A DNA stretch of 64,000 nucleotides from Cruorifilaria tuberocauda (lineage: Eukaryota; Nematoda; Chromadorea; Rhabditida; Onchocercidae), in contig JABVXU010000096.1 in assembly GCA_013365365.1 (NCBI GenBank), positions 93,645-157,644 of the forward strand, written 5' to 3'. The position numbers were made by a program, and so were the translations under genes. Below the pieces are notes generated by a model. The model was given only the letters and a program-made list of their open reading frames with translations, had not been told where the DNA came from and did no database searches. Shown here in pieces: positions 1 through 16,105 of this stretch. Within the stretch, counting starts at the first letter, position 1; each line of letters opens with the position of its first letter.

Positions 1-2000
1 GAACAAATTTGATACATAGTATAATACAACATTACATTAACGTTAACAATTTAAATATTCTAAACAGTTTCCAATAATAACGATATCTGTCAGGGCCAGG
101 GTAAAAGGGAATTGAATTTACCCTGTGATAACCAACCACACTCCTTAATACAAAGTCTTAGCAATGGTAGGAGGTTGTGACCTTTTATCCTGGAGGAGGG
201 AGGATCCTTGAAGTTTGAAGATGTTAAAGTCGTATAATTTGACCTTATAACATTAATTAGAAACAAAGGATGGCGTTAACAAAGCTTGTAAAACCTCAAA
301 CATACATTTAGCTTATAATAACAAATCCGAACAAGGGGTCACATCGACCCAGTTTATAACAGGAAGCTAACAAGGCTAATTTGAAGAACAAATGATTTCG
401 TTATCCTTCATTTCCTCGCTTTTCCAGCGACATAAACAAAGTATAACCTGAAGAGCTTTGCATTTTGAAGTGAAAGGGATACAAACGGGGAAAGGAAAGG
501 TTAGTAGAAATGCTTCATAGTCATTTAGTTTTAATAACATAAAGAATATTCAAAGGACGTTTAATTAAGTGGTTGTGTTATTAAAGCGGTAAACAAACAC
601 ATATCTTACTAATAGCTGATTTTGGAAACGGGCACAAAATGACTTGCTTCCAAACATTGTCCTTTCAGCAGTTCGTGGCTGTGTGATTATGCGATATTCT
701 GTTAACCACTTATACCACAGAATGATAAGAATTATGAGCCTCATTTGGAATGCAAAATTTTTTCACTTTTTCTTCACAACATAGAATTTTATAATAAAAA
801 ATATTAAATTGATAGATGATGAAAGTCTTTCTGTAGACATGACTTCAGATAAAAGAACGTATGCTTTGTTCTGTCTCAATTAATTGTAATTCATTTCATC
901 AATTGTTTTATCCGTCCATACTTATTTCAATTGATTCAATTGAATCATATATCCCGTAATTTGTGGTGATCTTTGTGCACTGCCTCTTTCAAATTATATA
1001 TAATAACAAATTATATTTCGAAATCATTGTCAGATTATTGTCGAATAAGGAAATAAAGTACCATCTGCCAATTATCAATTACTACCCAATTCATCCAACT
1101 CTCTTAACTTAACTAAACGAAACTTCAATTCAATTCTCAATAAAGGAGGAAATCTTCATCAAGTGACAGGAAGTGTCATACAAATCTCTCAGCAAAGGAT
1201 AAAACTTCTATAAATTTTATAAAAAAAAATAAAAGTACTGCTTACTTGAAACAAAATAATTCACCCAATTCTAAATATTTCACAGAAGATGAAAAAGGCT
1301 AATATATATAACCAGTTCTAGTTTAGTTTTTGAAAGACCTGATTATCTTAATATGGTCCATTTTTATAAAAGCCATAATAACACGTCACTATATTTTACA
1401 TAAAACATCTCTCATTAAAGTTTTTAAAGGACAGTTGGTTGAAAAATAAAAGGGATGCAATAATGAAAATGTGCTGATTGGTGGGTTGCAGTGAGTAATT
1501 TGTGAAAGAACTTCCTCCCACCCTAGGCTTCTTTATTGGGGTCATGATCAGTTTCTCCCATTTTCGCAATGTATTTGCTATTTTCTGATTAATTTCCGGA
1601 TTATTTGGAGAATAATTTCTTAATTTTAAGTTAACTTAAACTAAACGGCTATCAAGAGAAAAGCACTGCTTACTTTAAATATGCTGTTAATTTAAGCAGT
1701 CTTATCCAGTTATTATATTTATCCCAGAGAAGTCAAAATGGAAAAAGGATGGGAAGAATAGATGATGCTTGAAAGCCAAGCACACTTTCACATGATTCAG
1801 TAATCCATTTTCTAGGTTAAAACCAGCCCTACCTCTTTAAATGAATGAAAGTTGAAAATGAATGAAAAACAATTTGGAGCTGGAAGCACTGAGTTCTGAG
1901 CATCTGGAACATTATTCAGAGACAGAGATGTACAGATCTGGTCTAGATTGCTTCATTACCATTTTGTCTGTCACTCTTAGAAGAAGAGTTTAAACCATAC
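1..2000. other. AT-rich flank, no gene resolved
   Basis: No open frame with recognisable protein similarity was found on either strand. The 3' exons of the bHLH gene (exon at 2001-2154, minus strand) should lie here or further left, but I could not place them. An acceptor-like site near 1895 on the minus strand has the right phase to follow the bHLH donor, yet the resulting peptide does not look like helix 2. About 930-1290 holds one copy of a decayed repeat whose partner is near 5095-5470. Confidence 0.4.
930..1290. repeat. Decayed dispersed repeat, copy 1
   Basis: Partner of the segment at about 5095-5470, same orientation. The best-conserved word is TCGAATAAGGAAATAAA at about 1040-1057, repeated near 5262-5279. 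Boundaries are approximate because the alignment was made by eye. Confidence 0.5.
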
Positions 2001-2154
2001 TAGCTAGAAGCAATGTATTGATTTTAGACATTTTCCTGGATCCGGTACGATGCGAATATGATAAGCACTGACACAGCTCATCAAGTGCGTCCTTGAGATC
2101 ATGCATTCTTTTCCGTTCTCTTGAATTAATACTCATTCGTAGAACCGCCTGTTC
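2001..2154 (-). CDS. bHLH transcription factor exon (Olig / bHLHe22, hlh-17-like), partial gene
   Basis: The reverse strand encodes the basic region and helix 1 of a bHLH DNA-binding domain. Visible motifs are SINSRERKRMHDLKDALDEL, then a loop ending in RKMSKINTLLLA at the start of helix 2. The E-R-K/R-R-M-H-D-L order and the loop SR-K-SK-TLLLA are typical of the Olig/Beta3 group, which includes C. elegans hlh-17, hlh-31 and hlh-32 (glial/neural regulators). The exon begins after a TTTTCAG acceptor in phase 0 and ends at an A|GTATGG donor, just where family members continue with the NYIL segment. The frame meets a stop three codons after the donor, so splicing is needed. Helix 1 carries Cys-Gln-Cys where relatives have more regular residues, so the copy is somewhat divergent. 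Upstream and downstream exons are not identified; an ORF at 2440-2691 (minus) that ends at a phase-0 donor is one possible upstream exon. Confidence 0.75.
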
Positions 2155-4253
2155 CTGAAAATTTATAAATTTTGGAACATGACCTCCGTAATTATTGAAT
2201 CATTTGAACATAATTCTTGTGTGAAGTACACGTCATACTAATAGATAACGTATTTGAGCTATAGGAATTTAATTTACTGAAAAATTTAATAAACTTTTGG
2301 ATTTGGAAAATTGATAATTTATAGCCAAAAGGTCTATCTATTCTACAAAATACAATGTTTAGCGAGAAGTTCAAACCTTATTTGCACTCTATGAATGTGA
2401 TTAGACTAAAGCGGAAAAGATAAACAGAAATTTCCAGTGTCAAACGTTTAATTTGTTCGGTGATTGAATTGATAACATGCCAAATAATGCATCACAACAA
2501 AAGTTTAATAATGTTTGTAGATTATGAAAATATAAAAAAGATGAAAATGACACATTCTGATCAACCATATCAATATAAATGGGTAGAGTGGTAGAGTGGC
2601 TAGAGTTTCTCGATAAGAAAATCGTTCCTCCAGATAATATATGTGAGGTGATGAGAACATCACCCTTCAAGAGGTCACCGATGATGGTCATTTACATCAG
2701 CTGGGGACGCATGTTTTTATTGCAACTACAATAAGTTTTAAGACAACTAAACTGCGTTTCAAAATGAGAATTTAATGCGTATCTCCTTGTTAAGATCTTG
2801 GAGTTTATTCGATTAAGCGAGATGTATATGATTCGATTTCTTCCATACTTGCCAGACTGCTCTAAAATGAGAAGTGACGTACTAGAGGTAGTTGTCTTCG
2901 CTTCATTAGCATGTCAAGAATGATTAGCAGAAAAGCAGTTAACTTAACCAATCTTAGTTTACTTTTTCGTTAAATTTGTAAGATAATTTCGATCCTTGAA
3001 ATTTCATTAAAATTTTATTTTATTCCTTTCGTTTTACTTTGTTATAAAACTCAATTAAAATTTGAATGTTTTTACCGTTATAAGTTATTTATTGCGTCTT
3101 AAAACACGACAGAATTCTGTTACACATAGCGCTGAAGTTCAATAGTTTTTTTTAGTCAAAACTCCTTCTGAAGTGATTTCTGGTTAAGAAGTTACATGTA
3201 CAGGCACTCACAAAAGTGGATATCAAGACTTCCGATTAATTTGTCGATTATGTTATCAGCGTTGAAATATTTAGAGGTAATTAAGTGTAATAGTGGGCTA
3301 TGATGATAATTACACTTAAATTTATTGCAGTATTCTGAAGATGCAGTGATATTATACATTCTGATAAATGAAATCATGTTTAGACTAGTAAGTGCAAAAA
3401 AGTTAAATCAACTGTATTTTCAATTTAAAAATTTTTGAAGTAGAACCATCCAGTGACATTTCAAATGCTACCGCCAAATCATTTAATTTCATTACCAAAT
3501 CGGCAATGTCACAATGAGAAGTGAAATAATACTGCGCTGACAAATACATTGTGCAAGAAGGTTAATAATTTTGCTTAAAGATTGTGGAAGTGATAGGCAA
3601 ATAGGTAAGTAAGGAGAAATATCAGATGGCTTATATATCAGAAAGCAGATGGTTCTTGCAGAATCCCTGAGTTGATGTTGATCATGACGCTGATGTTCAG
3701 CAAGTACCGTAGGAAGGTTCTGCAAGATCATCCTTCTAGTTTATTTTTTTAAATTTGCAGCACTTCATGATCATTTTTAATGAGCGTTCTGTAACCAGAG
3801 GATAGTGGACATTCGCCAGATCAAACTGCGCAAAAATATCCACTAATATAAAGTGATCCTGCATGTCCACTCATGTGTTGATGGGATAACTACCGTAAAC
3901 ATGGATAGACATGCACACACATATTGTTGCAAATGGCGTGGAGTATACAGACAATACAGTAGCTTACTTTTAGCTGTCTTGTTTAGCGATGCATGTTACA
4001 TTCAAATGATAAAGATTTTGATGGATAATGGTATCTTTAGCTGAAATGGATTTTGTACATCAAGTGTGTTTTGAATACTGGCTTACATAAAGATCAAACG
4101 TTACTATTTATTTCATTTCGAATCATTTTGAGAAAGACTTTTTATTTAATTATCAATATTACAAACTAAAGGTTTATCGGCATAAAATGATTGATTTCAA
4201 AGTAATGAAGTGATTGTGAGAAATAATCGCCTTTACAAAAAGTCGTAGATAGT
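2155..4253. other. Unassigned region between bHLH exon and NAXE
   Basis: Short open frames occur at 2440-2691 and 3492-3731 (minus) but none has recognisable similarity. The latter includes a His/Gln-rich stretch (about 3650-3725) that could be part of an upstream exon of the bHLH gene. The remainder is AT-rich and without evident genes. Confidence 0.3.
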
Positions 4254-7200
4254 TTAGAAAAGTTTTACAACACAATCTGTACCAGGATATTCAGGAAGGT
4301 CTAGGTGATACTTTACAGCGAGAGCTTTCGGCACGAACCGACCACCTACATAGTGCGCTCTACCATGGAAATGTTTAGCACAAAGTTTCGGTACAGTTAG
4401 CGATATTAAAACATCAGGATTGAATGCCAATTCTCCCTCAAGCGGCCCCTTCTCGACATCCCACCCTGAAATACAACATATCGAATAACCAGAATAATCA
4501 CAGATTGATGAAAAAAATGTAACTAAATCTGCTGTCGCAGAATCATTTGGTGTAAGAAAGAACATGCTGTACAGGGATCATTTTGATAGCGAAACAAATT
4601 TATGGTAAAATGAAAGTAGCTGGAATTCACATGAATATCACCAAAAGAATCACAACCAATCTGATCAGCAAAGCAAAATAGGCAGTAGGGAATATCGATG
4701 GAAAATACCGTTAACGATATCCGCAAAAAAAAGGTTCAAAAAAGCGGAAATACCCTTTAATGCATTCCTTCATCACGAAGAATTACCATATTATATCATT
4801 TTCTCATATCACACCTCATTTATTCAATTTAATTATTATTTTTTAATAATGAAAAGCGTCTAAAAATTTTTTAACATTAATAGCACAAAAGAAAATGAAC
4901 CCATTTTCTTGTGATACTGTGATTGTTTCTTGAATGATACTACATGTTGGGAAAACTAAAATCGTAATAGGAAATGTTAAATCCGTAAATGATAAAATTA
5001 TATTATGAAGCTTTGCTGAGAAGGTATGCTCAGTTAAAGATCATCATCATTTTCAAGGGATAATGTAGGATTTACTATTCGACACAGTTCTCATTTCAAT
5101 TGTATCAATTGATTCGTATATCCCATGACTTTTGATCTTTGTTAATGCCCAATTTAAATCGTACAAAATAGTTTACTTTGCTTTTAGAGACGATCATCAT
5201 CAGTCTCTTAACATTATCTCTTCTTGTCAATCTTTTTATCAGGTTTTGTATTGAAATCACTATCGAATAAGGAAATAAATTGCTACCAATTGCTATCAGC
5301 TAATTTAACCACTATCCAACACACCTCTCTCGCCTCAGTAAGCAATTCCTCAGTTCAATCATCAAAAAAGGATATCTTCATCAAATGGTTCATAAATTTT
5401 CAAATCTGCGAATTTTGTCAGTGAAATAAAAAATTCATCCAAAACACTTTCAATACACTACAGAAGTTTTCTAAAAGAAGTATTGTATTTTTAATTAATA
5501 ATGTTATGGTTTTAAACTTCAAATTTTAAACTGTTTAATGTATTACATAGAAACGATGTAAGCTGTTTGACATAGTTTGGAACTTCAATTTTTTGGAAGC
5601 TTATTTATTTCAATAAATTCTTTAAATTGTGACAGTCATTCATCAAACTTTTCATAGACGGATGTCATTTTGAAGTTGAAAAACAGTTCAATAATTAGTG
5701 ACAACCGAAAGTAAAAAATTTTGGTTAACGAAATCGCACTTTACCATGAAATTCCTGTTTGATCTTAAACAATTCTATTTTAAAAATAAATTCTCTAAAG
5801 TTTACTTTATTTACTTATTTGTGTGTGAAATTTAAAGTGCCAAGGAATATGTAAGATTGCGGAAAGCGATGTGTGTAATTTCTAACCAAATTACAATTAA
5901 GGAAGAGGATAATAGGAAAAGTGGAAAAGTAAATCAAGAAAGTATGAAAATGCTAAGATAAAAACATATATATTTGCATTGAAAATATCTCAATAAATTC
6001 ATTTACCTGAAGGTATATCGATTGACACCACTGGTAAGGAGCTTTTATTGACTGCCTCGATTATCTCATCAAATGGTTTTCTTAACGGTGGTTTGAAACT
6101 AAATCCAAATAAAGCATCCACAACCAGTGTGAATTTATTTTTCATTTCAGGTGGATTTTTGAAAATACTATCATCGATATGCGGTATACCCAATTTTTTT
6201 GTCTGCATCACAAGGCGTTCCATCAATTCTGATTTTGACTGTTTTGGATAGAAAATGAATGGTTCGAAACCCTACGAATGTTTTTTATTAAATTTATGGA
6301 AAGGTTATCAAAGTTACCTTTCCTTTTAGATGTGATAGAATTTCTGCTAAAATGCTCATTTGCGATGACGTTTTGGATACTGTTACAATTTAGTGAAAAC
6401 TTCAGAATGAACACTTCATAGGGTAGCTTACTTCAGATATGGTGTCATAGATTAATTTAGAATTCCAAAGCAAATCGTCTGGCTATTCCTGAAACAAAAA
6501 CCATATGTTTTCACATGCTTACGAGAAGTGTTAGGTGGCGTGCACATACGAAACCGTCACCACCATTATTTCCTGGACCACAGATCATGAGAATTTTTCC
6601 TTTATCGCAACTGCGTGCTATTGCATGAGCACAACTTAGACCTGCAAGCTCCATTAACTGATCCACACTGAATGCATAAAAGTTGAATAGTTCGCGGTCC
6701 AGTGCAACCGCATCATATTGGCTGAAAATAATGCCAAAAATGAAAAAAAAATTGATGCAGTATCATTAAAAAATATAGAAAAGTTTCAAAAATTAAAAGA
6801 TCCATCTAATTTTTGAAGACAGCAATCAGATTCAAATGACCATCCAATCACTTGCTGATAAATTATACTTACTATTATATCTTACGAAATAATTTTCAAA
6901 ATCTCCAGCATTACCACAAAAGAATTAGATCAAACATTATGTAATGAACATAAAAAGATCAAATATTTCCTTATTCCTTCACAGATATGAAAAAGTTTGG
7001 AGTTGGGAAAAATTATTTGTTTCAGCGGAGATTCCGAATTATATAGAAAATGAAAACTAAATGCAGTTAGCAATAAATATAGTGATATTAACTGAACAAT
7101 ATTAACTGAAAAAGCAAAAAGTGAATAGCCAGTAAATGAGACTTGGGAATTAGGTAATGACATAAAACACACTGCAGTTTTATTTCAAGGATTCTTTGAT

Positions 7201-7749
7201 GAGTACTTGAAAAAATCGGAAAAATATTGCAGCTAGAGCTAGGAAATAATCTTGTTCACAAAAATATTATAAAAAGAGTAAAATAAATACTAAGTAGGCA
7301 GTACTGCTTAATCGATGTATAAGAAGTATTTATACAATATTAATTGAATTAAGAAAGCATCTAACGATGATCTAGAACGCATGTAAGAACGATTGCGGAG
7401 ATAATTTTACTAGAAATTATACATATACTAAGAAAATACCTTATTGATTTTGGACCATGAACTCAATCCAAACAATGAAGTTCCAAAATACCTAGAATAC
7501 ACCTACATTGACTACATCACATTATAATTCTGACGGCGATTAGTAAACAGCAAGAAGTTACGAAAATTTTAACTTAAAAAATGGAACAGACCTGATGAAG
7601 GAAACATCGTTCACATTAGTCATTGTAACAATACCTCTGGGTTCCATCAGTGCTTTGTTCATCAAATAAGCAAAAAAGCGTTGTGTTGCACTGCAAAAAG
7701 CATAATCAAACAGCATGTCGTGATAGCCTGCAATGAGGCTCGTTATCAA
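4254..7749 (-). CDS. naxe: NAD(P)H-hydrate epimerase (NAXE / AIBP, YjeF_N fold)
   Basis: This enzyme epimerises R-NAD(P)HX so that the dehydratase NAXD can repair damaged NAD(P)H; it acts in mitochondria and cytosol. Four exons join in phase: 7592-7749, 6523-6721, 6007-6271 and 4254-4465, giving 277 residues from the first ATG. Visible in order are [28 protein letters not shown], the nucleotide/K+-binding [32 protein letters not shown] with the catalytic Asp, [15 protein letters not shown], then [14 protein letters not shown] near the C terminus. All are family hallmarks, so the enzyme looks intact. The start is uncertain: about 45 residues precede conserved sequence and several internal Met codons could serve. 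Introns 1 and 3 are long (870 and 1541 bp). It is divergent from the GSK-3 gene, with 963 bp between start codons. Confidence 0.92.
5095..5470. repeat. Decayed dispersed repeat, copy 2 (inside NAXE intron 3)
   Basis: This stretch matches about 930-1290 in the same orientation. Shared words in the same order include a TATATCCC block, TGATCTTTG, TCGAATAAGGAAATAAA, a CCAATT..TATCA block, a CATCCAAC/ATCCAACA block, and GG..ATCTTCATCAA. Spacing is similar but many substitutions and small indels separate the copies. No coding similarity was recognised. It looks like an old dispersed element or segmental duplication. Confidence 0.55.
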
Positions 7750-8712
7750 GAAATTTTAAAATTGAGAAGTGATTTTGTTTGCAAATATTTCAGAAATTAC
7801 CCATTTGAGTCCATCAAATTTTATAAGTGAATGATATTAATAATAAAAACAACAAAAACATCTTGGCAACTATTAAACACTAATTTGCCGTGATTTCTGC
7901 TGCAACGTCTTCAGATATATAGCAGTGGAAAACTAATACCAATTCATCAGTGATTGAAATGTGGAAATTGCACAGATAACATGAAAGTAAGTGAACAAAG
8001 GGTAATAACATGATAAGTAACTAGCTACACTGGGTCAGTGTTGACCAGCGAACAAAAAACAAAGCAATTTTGTCAATCTGTCGTTAAAAACGGCTCGGGC
8101 CTTAGGTCCTTTCATAAAGCTTGTGAGTTTTGGAGTGTATGCTCGGCTGTGGTCTGTGTTGGGATATATATACTTAGGATTATAATACTAGTTTGGATTG
8201 ATATGTTCTTTTATCCGTCTTAAGTAAATTAAAATGTAGAAATTAACTGGAAAGGTTCGCAAAAGGAAATGCATCCACTTAGATGTGAGATTTATTATTA
8301 GAAAGGCTCATTGGATTTTGCTAATATTGCATTATGAAATGTCTTTCTACATAAACAAGTAAAGTTTGTTGCTATTGTTTAACGCAGTCGGAGTATTTTG
8401 TCATTTATTATGGACATAGTGAAGAAAGAAAGACAGTATTGTTAGTAATTTTGATTTCAGTTTCGTTTGGTTCAACACATTTCTGTAAGGAAAAACCACA
8501 CTGAATTTATTGACCAGGATTTGAGTTTGAAGAATTATGTAGTTTAAATTCATTCAGTTTCAACAGAATCTTTGAATTTTAGTCTTCAAATTTATTCCAT
8601 TTTTTCTAGAATTCATCGGATTAAAAGAGTGGGTATTATTACTAGACTGATTTGTATGACTAAAATTATCCGCTCGTAAAACTGTAGTCGTCAATTGTGA
8701 TATATTGTTCTA
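7750..8712. promoter_or_regulatory. Divergent NAXE / GSK-3 intergenic region
   Basis: The 963 bp between the two start codons has no supported gene. It must hold the promoters of NAXE (leftward) and GSK-3 (rightward). No TATA box or other defined element could be assigned. The small open frame at 8038-8223 has no similarity or splice context that supports it. Confidence 0.4.
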
Positions 8713-10896
<2,184 letters not shown>

Positions 10897-11110
10897 AATA
10901 TACGTGAGGAATCTATACAAAATTCGCTTCTTAGTACTATTTTATATTCCATTCATTATTAAATACTTACTTATAAGGCAGTCGTTTTTTTTTAAGTGCT
11001 TTTATTTATTATTTTTACCTGAAGGTGCAAAAACTATGACAGTAGATTTTAATCTCTTACGAAAACAGCATGAGATGATGCAACATTATAAATTTTCTAA
11101 CGCATGGTAG

Positions 11111-11796
11111 CTTAGGGTTTTTCACCACCTCGATTTTAAACTTATATAATCATTCAGCCTTCATTTCATTAATGTGAAATCGCGCAAACACTCTAACATA
11201 CCCAAATAAGAATTTTGGAACTATTGGCTCTCTAAAATTTAAATGCGAGCAATATGTGATGAATATTAACTTTTAATATCCATCACAGTATTAATCGCAT
11301 CGTATTAATATTTTCTATAGAAAAACTGAAATAACTTGAAGGAAAAAAAGTGGACCTAGCGGACAATGAAGAAACGATCAACGATAATAGTGCAAATGGT
11401 GTGAACAGCTGAATAAAGGAAAATTTTCAAACTTAGGGAGCTATTAAATAGTTGCATTTTCGTATGCCAGCAAGATATTGTCTTCTCTTCTTCATTTTTA
11501 TGGAGCATCTCTATTATTTTATTTAGTTTTATATTTTCAAAAAATTTCCACTGTGCACTTTGGCTAAACATGCATTTACCTTTTTGTAGGCTATATATGC
11601 TTAATTCATTTAGTCCTGAAAGTTTTCATTTCTGCTGGAGTATTAGTTTCATAACATTGTTCGGGCAATGAATCATATATAATCGGTCTCAAATGTGGAA
11701 GTACTTCATTTGTTTATTTAAAGTTTATAGTTCTGCGAGGTGTTCAATTTTGATTGTCGTCAAATACTGGAAAAAATTTCTATCGTCATCAGCAGC
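11111..11796. other. 3' flank of GSK-3
   Basis: AT-rich DNA with no supported gene. The small open frame at 11356-11571 (minus) lacks similarity to anything I recognise. Confidence 0.35.
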
Positions 11797-12505
11797 ATGG
11801 AAATTAGAAGGAAAGAATGTAACATACTTGCGTAAAGAATGTAACATACTTCGAAGGCAAAACATATTTAAGAATTTAATCACGGGAGGGATTCTTTCAT
11901 ATGTCTCTACTAATCGATACAAAAGATTGAGGAATGCTTACCAAGAAAGGTCTGCTTTTGCAAATGTGTGAAGTCAGATGGGAGACCATTTCGAAGGGGA
12001 TAGGTCAACTCTATCAATCAATTATTGCTGACGCTTCCCCCCCTCCATTTTTTTCAATTGATTTATTTTAGGAATGTAAAGCTAGGATAGAATATGCTCC
12101 ATTTGTATGCACCAAACCACGTGTTCAGGCGAAAGAAGTTGATTTACCAATGAAATCAATACATACATAAAAGAACTGGGCTTTAAGAAATCATGAGCAT
12201 AATAAAACTGATGGAAATGTAATCCATATCAATTTGGTCAACATAAGAAAAGTTAGCACACCGTCAGGAAAATCTGTGTTAGCCGTACCGTGGCGCAGTC
12301 TTTCACCAATATCTCGCAAGATAACACTGTCATATTCATGAAACATTTTTCATTTCAGAACAAATCATCCATACAATCAACGAATGAAATCCACATGCAT
12401 TTGATGGAAGAAATCAGAAAGAGAGAGAACACTGATGAAGAAAAAACTCATGATTTTTTATACACATCCTTCGCTGAGCAAAAAACCGAGTATAACATTA
12501 TCTAG
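11797..12505 (+). CDS. Unrecognised spliced-gene candidate, possibly decaying
   Basis: Three stretches on the plus strand look like exons but match no family I know. The first, about 11797-11967, encodes a basic peptide including RRQNIFKNLITGGILSYVS and can end at an AAT|GTGTGA donor. The second, from 12073 after a TTTTAG acceptor, encodes RIEYAPFVCTKPRVQAKE and can end at GAA|GTTGAT. The third, from 12361 after TTTCATTTCAG, encodes a charged helix (HLMEEIRKRENTDEEKTHDF) up to a stop at 12503-12505. These junctions are all phase 0. Against a normal gene, a 22-bp tandem duplication in the first exon changes the frame. A further open stretch after 12505 (RRELRGGISFTFMPEPP) is out of frame with the third exon. 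It may be a young pseudogene or chance. Confidence 0.3.
11812..11851. repeat. 22-bp tandem duplication
   Basis: The word AAAGAATGTAACATACTT occurs at 11812 and again at 11834, a 22-bp period with two copies. Because 22 is not a multiple of three, it shifts any reading frame that runs through it. Confidence 0.85.
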
Positions 12506-12675
12506 AAATCGAACGACGAGAATTAAGAGGGGGTATTTCTTTCACTTTCATGCCAGAGCCACCAAATTCTTCTTATGAGATAGTTTATCAGTATGCATTT
12601 TGAAAAGTAACAAAGAGTGCTTTTGCACATTGTCATACGTGTGATAATCTTGCTATGTAAATTTACTTTTATCAG

Positions 12676-15584
<2,909 letters not shown>

Positions 15585-16105
15585 GCTCCTCCCGGGCTGC
15601 TCCTCCTCCGCACTTACATCCATCCACACTTCATTGAAAAAACACACGACAACCTTATTCCAAACATTGTTCAGATACGGTATCGTACATTTCCTGCTGA
15701 AACTTTCCGCTACGATTGCAGCTCTCTTTAGAATGCGTCTTATGTTGGTGCTATTCACGCCTTGCATCATTTCATAGTAGATTATTCATTTTTACGAGAT
15801 GCACTATGGGAAAAATATATCATTAATTGGCATGCTTGCGTTATTATGCTTCTAACATTTTTATTTCATATCCTTTTTTCTCAAGACGTCGGCATTTTCC
15901 TTTTTCACGTTCATCTATCTCAAATTAAATTTAATCCTATTGAAATGAACTAAAACCGTATCATTATTTATTTGATTCTCTCATATCTGATTATATCTTT
16001 ATATATGTGTAATGTATCATAAATTTAATTGCTTTTATCAATGTCATTATATCATTTACTTAATATAATGCATTCGGCTCATAATTAGTGATTTAATTTC
16101 AGGTA
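15585..16105. promoter_or_regulatory. Bidirectional kin-3 / nfs-1 promoter region
   Basis: The 521 bp between the kin-3 ATG (minus) and the nfs-1 ATG (plus) has no supported gene, so both promoters must sit here or in 5' introns. The open frames at 15583-15953 (plus) are antisense to kin-3 exon 1 or AT-rich noise. An acceptor-like TTTAATTTCAG ends at 16102. Confidence 0.55.
16092..16102 (+). promoter_or_regulatory. Probable trans-splice acceptor of nfs-1
   Basis: A strong nematode acceptor, TTTAATTTCAG, lies three bases before the nfs-1 ATG at 16106. With no upstream coding exon in phase, this is where a spliced leader would be added. Inferred from sequence only. Confidence 0.5.

Noticed and set aside
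4523..4726. Minus-strand open frame next to the last NAXE exon
   Set aside because: It lies in NAXE intron 3, is in another frame and has no similarity.
6048..6251. Plus-strand open frame
   Set aside because: Antisense shadow of NAXE exon 3.
6930..7172. Minus-strand hydrophobic open frame
   Set aside because: Falls in NAXE intron 1; AT-rich composition alone explains its hydrophobic translation.
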